NCBI GenBank assembly: GCA_020073245.1
Contig: JAIQFQ010000038.1
Coordinates: 1-33,394 of the forward strand
Direction of reading: 5' to 3'
DNA length: 33,394 nucleotides
Source: Terriglobia bacterium
GTDB taxonomy: Bacteria > Acidobacteriota > Thermoanaerobaculia > Thermoanaerobaculales > Thermoanaerobaculaceae
A model generated the notes under the pieces. It saw only the letters and a list, made by a program, of their open reading frames with translations. It was not told the origin of the DNA and searched no databases. The first letter of the stretch is position 1, and the number at the start of each line of letters is the position of its first letter. Shown one piece after another: positions 1 to 6,810 of the stretch. A program made the position numbers and the translations under genes.

Positions 1-2717
1 CGACCGCTCACGAAGACGTCGACATCCGACACCACCTCCAGCGCCCCCGAGTCGGCCGTCACCCCGAGCTGGGCAGCGACGTCGCGCAGCAGCACCTGCC
101 CGTTACCGGCGACCGGCACCGCCATCGTCTTTACCCCCGACGGGGCGTACATCTTGAGCGTCAGGTTCCCGGCGACCGAGGACCGGTTCAGCACTGCCAC
201 GTCGCTCCGCCACCACGCGCTCCTCGACGGCACATCCTTGTGAATCACCGCTGGAATCCAGTGATCGAAGTTGGGCTGGCCCCGCACCACCTTCTTGATC
301 ACGACGTTGTCGACGTAGGCGCCCTCCCTCTGGACGGTCGAGTCCGACATGAAGTAAAACGCGAACCAGACCTTCCCCTTTCCGAGGATCGGGGTCCCGT
401 CCTCCATCTTCATGTCTCTCATGTCGATGGTGAGGTGCTGCCAACCCCCGCTCTGACCGGCGGTCCCATACCCATTGAAATTGCTGCCGTCAAGAGACCA
501 CATCCAGTAGACCGCATCGGTCGGATTGTTGGGGTTGCCGCCATCGTCAATGTCGGTCCAGAGGTCGAAGTCCCACGCGCCATCGACGGCGTCGTCCAGC
601 GAGAACGGACCGGCGATCATGAACGTGCCCTCGTTCGGCGCGTAGCTCGTGCACGCCGGCTGCGCCGCCGAACCACCGGCGGCGCACCACGCGGCACCGT
701 GGCCGCTCTTGGTCTTGCAGCTCACGATGCCCCAGTTGGTGTCGACGGCCCCCCCCGAGTTCCCGAGTTGCCACTTGGAAAGGCCGGCCTCGAAGTCGTC
801 GGAGAAGAACGTGATGCCGTCCGCCGGGCCGGCGACCTTGAACGCCCACGTGCCCGACGCCGGTGCGAAGGTCTGGGCGCAGGCGTTCGTGGCGACCACG
901 CGCCAGAAGTAGGTCGCACCGACGGTCACGTTGACCGCGGCGCTGGTCCCGGACTGGCTGCCGTGTATCGGCGGATCTTGGTCGGTGCCGAAGTAGACGT
1001 CGTACGAAGTGGCGCCCTCCGAGGCGCCCCAGCTGAGCGTGACCGAGGTCGTCGCGGCAAGATTGTCGCCGTCGGCAGGCGAAGTCAGGGAGAACGGCCC
1101 CGGGTTGCTGCACGGCGCCACGTTGTCCACCGTGAAGGTGATCGTGTCCCCCGCGGTGCCGATGTCGTGGATCGAGAGCCCCCCGGGGTACCCGCTCGAG
1201 AGAAAGGAGGAGGGGTCGGTCGAGTCGTTGATCGCTGTCCGCGGCGGGATCGCCGCGGCGTTGAAAGGCGCCCCTCGCACGTTGCCGTTCGCCGTGAGCG
1301 TGCCGGACGGACGGTAGATGTAGAGCTCGTCCGGCGGCCCGCACGCGTTGCCCTGCCCATCCACGTCAGTGTCGATCCGATACACGAGCAGCCCCGACGC
1401 CGGCAGCGACGCCTCGAAAGTACCTGCCGCCTTCTTTCGGTACTCGACCACGAAGTACTCGGTTGGGGAGTTCGGCGAGGCGATCCGGGCGCAGTTGTTC
1501 GTGGCCGAGTTCAGCGGGTTCAGCGTCACGGTTGCCGGGGGCGTGATCAGCGGGATGCTCGAGAGGAACCCCAGGTACCGCCACTTCAGATACGCGGTGG
1601 TGTGCTGAGGCGGATCCAGGTCCTGATCCATGAGGTCCCACGGCCCGACCGGGTCGAGGTCCGTCGCGGTGGAGCACGTTGAGTAGTGGTACAGATCGGG
1701 GGCACCCAACGTATGCGTCATCTCATGGCACAGCACGCCACTCCCGGTGATGTTCCCGTCGAGCTGAAAGTCGAATTCGCCGACGAGCTTGCCGTTGATC
1801 GTGGCAGGGTAGTTCTGGTCGTCCAACTGCCACTGGTGGGGCCACAAAAGGTTGGACCAATCCGCCTGTGCTGCCGCGCCGCTGACCACGAAGACGACGC
1901 TATCGACGTAGCCGTCGTTGTTCGTGTCGACGTCGAGCGAGGCCGGGACCTGCGAGGCGACGCCGTTGACTGCGGCCTGCAGCAACGCCCACTCGCGGGA
2001 GTTCCGCTGGTCCGGCGTGTAACCGGTCGGATTGGCCGAGGAGCTGTAAGGCCGATAGTAGCTCCGCGGATGGGAATCCTTGAACGAGACCACCGTGCTG
2101 CCCGAGGACGGTGGGTAAAAGGTGCTGCTCACGACGAGCTGGTTGTACGAGGCCGCGAGGAAGTAGGCCTGCATCGAGACCGAGTGAGCGGCCATGTCGT
2201 TGAACAGCGCCTGGTACCTGCTCACCGGCCTGAAGCTGGGCGAGGGTTCGTCCGCGAAGCTGATGTAGACCACGATGTTGTTGATGACGGTGAACTCGGG
2301 CGCATTGGAGAGGCCCAGCGCACGAAGCCGGCCATGGGGTTGACGCAGCGGGTAGATCTCCTCCGGGGCGGGCAGCGTCCACGGATCGGGCATCAGGCCT
2401 CGGTCAAGGTGGGCCGCCATAGGATCGACCGCCCCGACGATGAATGCGGACGGCTGCAGGCGCCCGTCCACCTTGATCGCGTAGACGAGGTACCCCGTAT
2501 CAGGGTCCCGGACGACCGTGAATCCGTCTGCGTCGTGCAACCGGTTGTAGTACTCGTCGCCGGTGGCAAAGAGGTTGACGACGGCCCCGTCCGGTTGCGT
2601 CAGGGTCTGCGGCACGTTCCGCAGGACCGCCGCCTGAGAAGCAACCGTCAAGAGCACCGCGGCCGCCCCGACGGCCCACGGCGCGAAGGCCTTCCTCACG
2701 GATGTCACAGCAAGCAT
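1..2717 (-). CDS. Secreted M6 family (immune inhibitor A-like) metalloprotease, C-terminus beyond the window
   Basis: This is an exported zinc endopeptidase; 905 codons are visible and the frame is still open at base 1. The ATG at 2717 follows an AGGGGG Shine-Dalgarno sequence. Residues 1-35 form a signal peptide (basic start, Ala/Val/Leu core). HEMTHTLGAPD at 331-341 is the HExxHxxGxxD zinc site, with H331, H335 and probably D341 as ligands and E332 catalytic. WDLM at 360-363 is the Met-turn typical of M6 proteases. Residues about 535-632 look like a fibronectin III-type module, and about 640-800 like the lectin/MAM-type domain (FFSDDFEAGLSKW) common in immune inhibitor A relatives. A surface or secreted proteolytic role is inferred. 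No partner gene is seen; glnA lies upstream on the same strand but is unrelated in function. Family assignment is confident; substrate is unknown. Confidence 0.9.
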   Translation of the reverse strand, partial: MLAVTSVRKAFAPWAVGAAAVLLTVASQAAVLRNVPQTLTQPDGAVVNLFATGDEYYNRLHDADGFTVVRDPDTGYLVYAIKVDGRLQPSAFIVGAVDPMAAHLDRGLMPDPWTLPAPEEIYPLRQPHGRLRALGLSNAPEFTVINNIVVYISFADEPSPSFRPVSRYQALFNDMAAHSVSMQAYFLAASYNQLVVSSTFYPPSSGSTVVSFKDSHPRSYYRPYSSSANPTGYTPDQRNSREWALLQAAVNGVASQVPASLDVDTNNDGYVDSVVFVVSGAAAQADWSNLLWPHQWQLDDQNYPATINGKLVGEFDFQLDGNITGSGVLCHEMTHTLGAPDLYHYSTCSTATDLDPVGPWDLMDQDLDPPQHTTAYLKWRYLGFLSSIPLITPPATVTLNPLNSATNNCARIASPNSPTEYFVVEYRKKAAGTFEASLPASGLLVYRIDTDVDGQGNACGPPDELYIYRPSGTLTANGNVRGAPFNAAAIPPRTAINDSTDPSSFLSSGYPGGLSIHDIGTAGDTITFTVDNVAPCSNPGPFSLTSPADGDNLAATTSVTLSWGASEGATSYDVYFGTDQDPPIHGSQSGTSAAVNVTVGATYFWRVVATNACAQTFAPASGTWAFKVAGPADGITFFSDDFEAGLSKWQLGNSGGAVDTNWGIVSCKTKSGHGAAWCAAGGSAAQPACTSYAPNEGTFMIAGPFSLDDAVDGAWDFDLWTDIDDGGNPNNPTDAVYWMWSLDGSNFNGYGTAGQSGGWQHLTIDMRDMKMEDGTPILGKGKVWFAFYFMSDSTVQREGAYVDNVVIKKVVRGQPNFDHWIPAVIHKDVPSRSAWWRSDVAVLNRSSVAGNLTLKMYAPSGVKTMAVPVAGNGQVLLRDVAAQLGVTADSGALEVVSDVDVFVSG

Positions 2718-2872
2718 CTAACCCCCTTGGAGGCTGCAGGCAAGGTCGCCTCAACCAACGCCGCAGAGAGTAAGCCAAAGACCGGCGTTTTGATAGCCGC
2801 TCCCACCGGTCGGAACAGGCTCTCACCGGGCAGGATTCCTCGGTCGCCGAGGCGCAACGCCCTTATCCGCCT

Positions 2873-2891
2873 CGGGTGGTGTCATCACCCG
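2873..2891 (-). terminator. Possible terminator hairpin after glnA
   Basis: CGGGTG (2873-2878) pairs with CACCCG (2886-2891) around a 7-nt loop, 15 nt past the glnA stop. No T-run follows on the minus strand. A second hairpin, CCTCGG-TCG-CCGAGG, lies at 2838-2852. Together they may end glnA transcription before the protease gene. Confidence 0.35.
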
Positions 2892-2906
2892 ACCGTCTCT
2901 GCCCCC

Positions 2907-4325
2907 CTACAAGCTGTAGTAGAGCTCGATCTCGTAGGGGTGCGGACGGTTGCGAACCTCGCGGTCCTCCCAGCGCTTGCGGTCGATCCACCGCACGATG
3001 AGGTCCTCGCTGAAGACGTCGCCCTCGAGAAGGAAGGCGTGGTCGTGTTCGAGCGCATTCATCGCCTCGTCGAGCGATGTCGGCAGGGCCTTGATCTGCG
3101 CTCGTCTCTCGGCCGTCCAGGTGAAGATGTTCTCATCGACCGGCCCGAAGCCGAGCGCTGTCGGGTCCAGCTCTCGGCGGATACCGTCGAGACCCGCCAT
3201 GAGCTGGGCGGCGATCGCGAGGTAGGGGTTGCAGGTCGCGTCCGGGGGCCGGAACTCGCAACGCGCACTTTCGGGGCGGTTGGCGTATTTCGGGATCCGG
3301 ATCGCCGCCGACCGGTTGCCGAGGGAGAAGATCGCAGAGATTGGCGCCTCGAAGCCGGGGATGAGCCGCCGGTACGAGTTGGTGGAGGGGTTGGTGAACG
3401 CCATGACCGCGCCGCCGTGGAGCAGCAGCCCCGCGAGGTAGGAACGCGCGAGCCAGCTGATCGTCCCGTACCCCTGCGGGTCGAAGAAGAGGTTGACGTC
3501 GCCCTTCCAGAGTTGCTGGTGGAAGTGGAGGCCCGACCCCGCCTCTCCGTACAGAGGCTTGGGCATGAACGTGGCCGTCATTCCCATCGCCGCCGCGGTC
3601 ATGCGCGTGACGTACTTGACCAGCATCGTGGTGTCGGCGGCGACGAGCGCCGGCATGAACCGGGTTTCGATCTCGCATTGGCCCGGGCCGCCCACCTCGT
3701 GGTGGTGGTACTTGACCTCGACGCCCATGCCCTCGAGGTTCAGCGTGATCCGGGTGCGGGCGTTGTGCAGGTGGTCTTGCGGCGGGATCGCGTGGTAGCC
3801 GCCGTGACGCGGGATGTTGTGGCCGCTGCCAAGCTTGGCGCTACCCCAGTCGGCCTCGGCCGACTCGACGCGGTAGGACGCCACGTTCATGTTGTTCTCG
3901 TACAGGACCCCGTCAAAAAGATAGAACTCGAACTCGGGCCCCCACCGGCTCCAGTCGGCGACCCCGGTCGCCTGGAGGTGCGCCTCGGCGTGCCGCGCGA
4001 TGTTGCGCGGGTCGTACGGGAAGAGCTGACGGGTGTCGGCTTCCAGGGTGGTGCAGATGAACGACAGCGCCGGCACCTCCCAGAACGGGTCGACGACACC
4101 GGTCGCGAGGTCCGGGACCATGACCATGTCGCCGGCGCTCACGGTCTTGAAGCCGACGCTGGAACCGTCGAAGCCCACACCCTTTTCCATCGTGCTCAGG
4201 CTGAACCGCGCAGACGGGATCGTGACGTGGTGCCAGCGCCCCCAGAGGTCGCAGAACTTGAGGTCGACGACCTCGATCCGCCGTTCACGCACGAATGCCT
4301 GGGCTGCTTCGAAGTTCTGGAACAT
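2907..4325 (-). CDS. glnA: Glutamine synthetase, type I (472 aa), without the adenylylation tyrosine
   Basis: This cytoplasmic dodecameric enzyme makes glutamine from glutamate, ammonia and ATP. The open frame reaches 4412, but the ATG at 4325 is chosen because GGAGGG lies just upstream and the product (MFQNFEAAQ...) then has the usual GS-I length. Recognisable motifs are GFDGSSV near the N-terminus, HHHEVGGPGQCEIETRF (glutamate and metal site), GSGLHFHQQLWK (ATP-binding segment), NPSTNSYRRLIPGFEAP (glutamate-binding flap) and RPESARCEFRPPD (Arg and Glu active-site segment). Where enterobacterial GS-I has the adenylylated Tyr (NLYDLP), this protein reads NIFTW with Phe at residue 401. Control by GlnE is therefore unlikely, although GS activity should be intact. 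It is a single gene, divergent from the exonuclease at 4721. The leader contains two hairpins that may regulate it. Confidence 0.95.
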   Translation of the reverse strand: MFQNFEAAQAFVRERRIEVVDLKFCDLWGRWHHVTIPSARFSLSTMEKGVGFDGSSVGFKTVSAGDMVMVPDLATGVVDPFWEVPALSFICTTLEADTRQLFPYDPRNIARHAEAHLQATGVADWSRWGPEFEFYLFDGVLYENNMNVASYRVESAEADWGSAKLGSGHNIPRHGGYHAIPPQDHLHNARTRITLNLEGMGVEVKYHHHEVGGPGQCEIETRFMPALVAADTTMLVKYVTRMTAAAMGMTATFMPKPLYGEAGSGLHFHQQLWKGDVNLFFDPQGYGTISWLARSYLAGLLLHGGAVMAFTNPSTNSYRRLIPGFEAPISAIFSLGNRSAAIRIPKYANRPESARCEFRPPDATCNPYLAIAAQLMAGLDGIRRELDPTALGFGPVDENIFTWTAERRAQIKALPTSLDEAMNALEHDHAFLLEGDVFSEDLIVRWIDRKRWEDREVRNRPHPYEIELYYSL

Positions 4326-4337
4326 GCCGGTGCCCTC

Positions 4338-4390
4338 CGCGCCGCCAATTCTGGCCCGGCGGCGCGAACACCCGGCTCGACGCCGGGTGT
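4338..4390 (-). promoter_or_regulatory. Two adjacent hairpins in the glnA leader, the second touching the Shine-Dalgarno
   Basis: Reading the minus strand toward glnA, 4390-4368 forms a perfect 9-bp stem (ACACCCGGC with GCCGGGTGT) with a 5-nt loop. One base later, 4366-4338 forms another perfect 9-bp stem (CGCGCCGCC with GGCGGCGCG) with an 11-nt loop. The base of the second stem overlaps the first bases of the CGGAGGG ribosome-binding sequence (4333-4339), so folding could limit access to the start at 4325. It matches no riboswitch class I can name, and GC-rich sequence makes chance pairing easier. Confidence 0.45.
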
Positions 4391-4501
4391 CGTCTTGGTC
4401 ATGGTATCGCATTCACAAGCGCCAGGCCAGAACGACGTGGCCAGTGGTCCGAAGAGACAGGCAGAGGAGCGGAGGGGCTGAGGAGCAGAGGAGCTGGAGA
4501 C

Positions 4502-4536
4502 AGTTAAGAGTGAAGAGTTGAGAGTGAAGAGTTGAC
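4502..4536. repeat. Heptamer tandem repeat, five units
   Basis: Five consecutive 7-mers read AGTTAAG, AGTGAAG, AGTTGAG, AGTGAAG, AGTTGAC. They alternate, so the 14-mer unit repeats almost exactly. A related purine-rich stretch (GAGGAGC-like words) precedes it from about 4455. It lies in non-coding DNA between divergent promoters. Confidence 0.7.
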
Positions 4537-4720
4537 GACAGAACAAGGAGGCCGGACCCGGACGATCGCGGAGGGCGCGCTCGCCCGTACCGGTGGAAAG
4601 GCGCTGCAAAGTGGTACCTTCCAAGAGATGATCAATCGAACTTGGCTCGGCCTGGTCTCGAACACCAGGGGACCAAGGGACCCGTCGCCGACCTAGCGAC
4701 GCCTGTCAGGGACTACTCTG

Positions 4721-5812
4721 ATGGACTTTGTGTCGATCGACTTTGAGACCGCGAATCAGGAGCCAACTAGTGCCTGTTCGGTAGGGATGGTGACAGTCCG
4801 TGCGGGCAAGATCGTAGATCGGTGGTACCGGCTGATTCGGCCGCGCCCTTTCTATTTCGATCCCTTCAACATCTCCATCCACGGCATCACAGAAGACCTG
4901 GTTGTGAACGAGCCCGAATTCTCTGGGATATGGCCCGAGATGGGTACGCGACTCCGAGGCGAGACGGTCTTCGCTCACTATGCCGCATTCGACATGAAGG
5001 TTCTGCGCGCAGCGCTTGACGAATTCAGTCTTCCACACCCAACCTTCGCATTTGGCTGCTCACGGAATGCCGCCAAGGCAGCTCACCCGGATTTCCTCAG
5101 GTATTCCCTATCAGCGGTTGCTGAACAACTCGGCATCTCCTTCGAGCACCACAATGCCCTCGCAGATGCAGAAGCGTGCGCGCTAGTCGTTCTTGACGCG
5201 GCCCAAGTTCTCGGGGCGACGTCGGTCGAGGGTCTATACGCCTCGCACCTTCTCGGTCTGGGCGCAGTATTTCCTGATGGTTACCTGCCCAGTCGCTACC
5301 GCTCGCCCCACCAGCGCCCTTCGCCAACCGTTGACCTTTCTAGCGTGGATCCTGAGCATCCGTTCTTTGGTGCGCAACTGGTCTTCACGGGCGCATTGGA
5401 AAGCATGGAACGCACTCAAGCCCAGCAACTGGTCCTGAACCTAGGGGGCCACTGCGCCGAGAGCGTGTCCAGGAAGACGAACTTCCTGGTGGCCGGACTC
5501 CAGGACCTCCGCTCGCTTAGAGGTCAGACCAAGAGCGGCAAACTGCGCAAGGCGGAGGCACTCAAAGAAGCGGGGCAGGACATCGAGATCATCGCGGAGG
5601 TGGACTTCCTGCGATTGGTGGGTGGGGCTCCAGTTCCGGGCCAGCGAAACTCCGTAGCCGAGCGGTACAGGTCTTCTCAAGACGCCTCAGCCCAGGACCA
5701 CTCTCGGCCGCACCTACCGACCATCATCTTCGAGGACGAAAGAATGATCGTCACCGAAGAATGGAGTGGCGTTTGCCAGACAATCTCCGTTCAGCTCAAG
5801 CCGCGAGCCTGA
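4721..5812 (+). CDS. DEDDh-type 3'-5' exonuclease (DnaQ/epsilon-like) with BRCT domain
   Basis: This 363-aa protein is a predicted metal-dependent exonuclease. Residues 1-165 are a DnaQ-like fold: DFE places D7 and E9, FD gives D91, and HHNALAD gives H144 and D149, which completes the DEDDh set. Residues about 215-300 are a BRCT domain (FFGAQLVFTGALESM, GGHCAESVSRKTNFLVAG, KLRKAEAL), resembling the BRCT of NAD-dependent DNA ligase. The last 60 residues are unassigned. A DNA repair or proofreading-like role is inferred; the same fold is also used in RNA processing. The ATG at 4721 has only a weak AGGGA upstream. GC content is visibly lower than in the flanking genes, as it is in the next gene, which suggests acquisition together. 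Confidence 0.85.
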   Translation: MDFVSIDFETANQEPTSACSVGMVTVRAGKIVDRWYRLIRPRPFYFDPFNISIHGITEDLVVNEPEFSGIWPEMGTRLRGETVFAHYAAFDMKVLRAALDEFSLPHPTFAFGCSRNAAKAAHPDFLRYSLSAVAEQLGISFEHHNALADAEACALVVLDAAQVLGATSVEGLYASHLLGLGAVFPDGYLPSRYRSPHQRPSPTVDLSSVDPEHPFFGAQLVFTGALESMERTQAQQLVLNLGGHCAESVSRKTNFLVAGLQDLRSLRGQTKSGKLRKAEALKEAGQDIEIIAEVDFLRLVGGAPVPGQRNSVAERYRSSQDASAQDHSRPHLPTIIFEDERMIVTEEWSGVCQTISVQLKPRA

Positions 5813-5928
5813 AGGAGCTGCCTAAGTCCTCTGGCACTGAGGGTCCAAGTTCGACGGGCACTAGGACTAGAATTGGGGAAGCTGTGTTGGGCGCCCGCAC
5901 GAGAATAGGCCCCAGGGAGCGGTGAATC

Positions 5929-6453
5929 ATGCCAAAGGAGCGCGAGTTGTCTGGCAAGAGCTACGACCAGCAGCTGGAAATGGTCGGCGACTACATCGTC
6001 AATGTCGATATCGCCCCAAACCGCCGCGTCCCTGGCGAGCTGGTCTTTGAACCAATGGGTAACGGCGTAAGAGTCAGTGCCCGCGACGAGTCACACAGGA
6101 CCCTGTGGGGGTTCGTTGCGTCGAAGCCCATGCTGGAACAAGTCCATTGTCTAGTTGCGGTCTATGATCCCCTGTTCCGGCTCATCATCGAGGAACTGGA
6201 AAAGCGTAGCTTGCCGACACCAGCACATGGTGATGCAACGGAAGAAGCAAAGCGCACCATAGCCCAACTCGAGCAGCGACTGGAGTGGTTCAAGAAATCC
6301 TTGCAGGTTAAGCAGAGCAGCGCGGCATCCAAAGAGCGTGCAAGGTCGATTGCCCGGATCATGTCCGAGGCTCTCCGCCAGATCAGCCTGGATTCTGAGC
6401 CGCTAAAGGGCATGAAATCTACGCCGACCCTGGATCCTGAAAGCGACGATTGA
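5929..6453 (+). CDS. Hypothetical protein, 174 aa, with C-terminal coiled coil
   Basis: I do not recognise a family. The ATG at 5929 follows GGGAGCGG at good spacing, 116 bases after the exonuclease stop, so the two may be co-transcribed. Residues 1-75 contain short beta-like stretches (DYIVNVDIAPN, RVPGELVFEPMGNGVRVSAR). Residues about 95-140 are Glu/Lys/Gln-rich with heptad character (AKRTIAQLEQRLEWFKKSLQ), predicting a coiled coil. There is no signal peptide or membrane segment. Like the exonuclease, it has lower GC and less biased codon use than the rest of the window, so the pair may be an acquired cassette. Function is unknown; a partner or regulator of the exonuclease is only a guess from adjacency. 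Confidence 0.7.
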   Translation: MPKERELSGKSYDQQLEMVGDYIVNVDIAPNRRVPGELVFEPMGNGVRVSARDESHRTLWGFVASKPMLEQVHCLVAVYDPLFRLIIEELEKRSLPTPAHGDATEEAKRTIAQLEQRLEWFKKSLQVKQSSAASKERARSIARIMSEALRQISLDSEPLKGMKSTPTLDPESDD

Positions 6454-6810
6454 ACCCGCTGGGTCGGTAGGTGGCAGGCCCGTCGCCTTCCAGCCAAAAC
6501 GGAACTGCCAGGAAACGTCGGCTACCACCAAGGCGGCCTCAACAGGCCGAGGATGCCGTCGCCGTTGCAGCGCCGAGGCGAACCGCGGGCACCTGCACCG
6601 CCGGAGAAACAGGTGTCCGGGCTCCGAGGTCCGAGGACGGCGGAGACACGGCCCCGAAGCCAGGGCGATGGCGGAAGGCGTGAAGCGCGCCGCCGCCGTT
6701 GGGCCTATCGCAAGGCGCGGGAGCGGCCCGCGCCGGAGTGTAGCCGGAGGCTACATGAGGACGCGTGGCCGCGATCCGCAACGCAGCGAGAGGTCCGACA
6801 CCGGCGACGC
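6454..6810. other. Convergent intergenic region with a possible cytochrome terminator
   Basis: These 357 bases lie between the ends of the 174-aa gene (plus) and the cytochrome gene (minus). TGTAGCC/GGCTACA forms a 7-bp stem with a 3-nt loop at 6739-6755, 55 nt past the cytochrome stop. CGGCCT/AGGCCG forms a 6-bp stem at 6534-6549. Neither has a T-run, so terminator status is tentative. I see no credible gene: open frames here lack ribosome-binding sites and any recognisable protein. Confidence 0.4.

Larger units (their letters stand above)
4326..4720. other. Divergent intergenic region between glnA and the exonuclease gene
   Basis: These 395 bases hold the glnA leader hairpins (4338-4390), a purine-rich stretch and heptamer array (about 4455-4536), and a nested hairpin at 4641-4677 (CTTGG/CCAAG outside CCTGGT/ACCAGG). 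Both neighbouring genes must have promoters here, but I find no convincing -35/-10 pair for either. Base composition falls from GC-rich near glnA to more balanced toward 4721. No coding frame looks real. Confidence 0.5.

Noticed and set aside
4641..4677. A tRNA T-arm-like hairpin on the minus strand (CTGGT-GTTCGAG-ACCAG) as a possible att site for the low-GC genes
   Set aside because: The G53-C61 position and the stem register of a true T-arm do not fit, and no acceptor, D or anticodon arms can be drawn around it.
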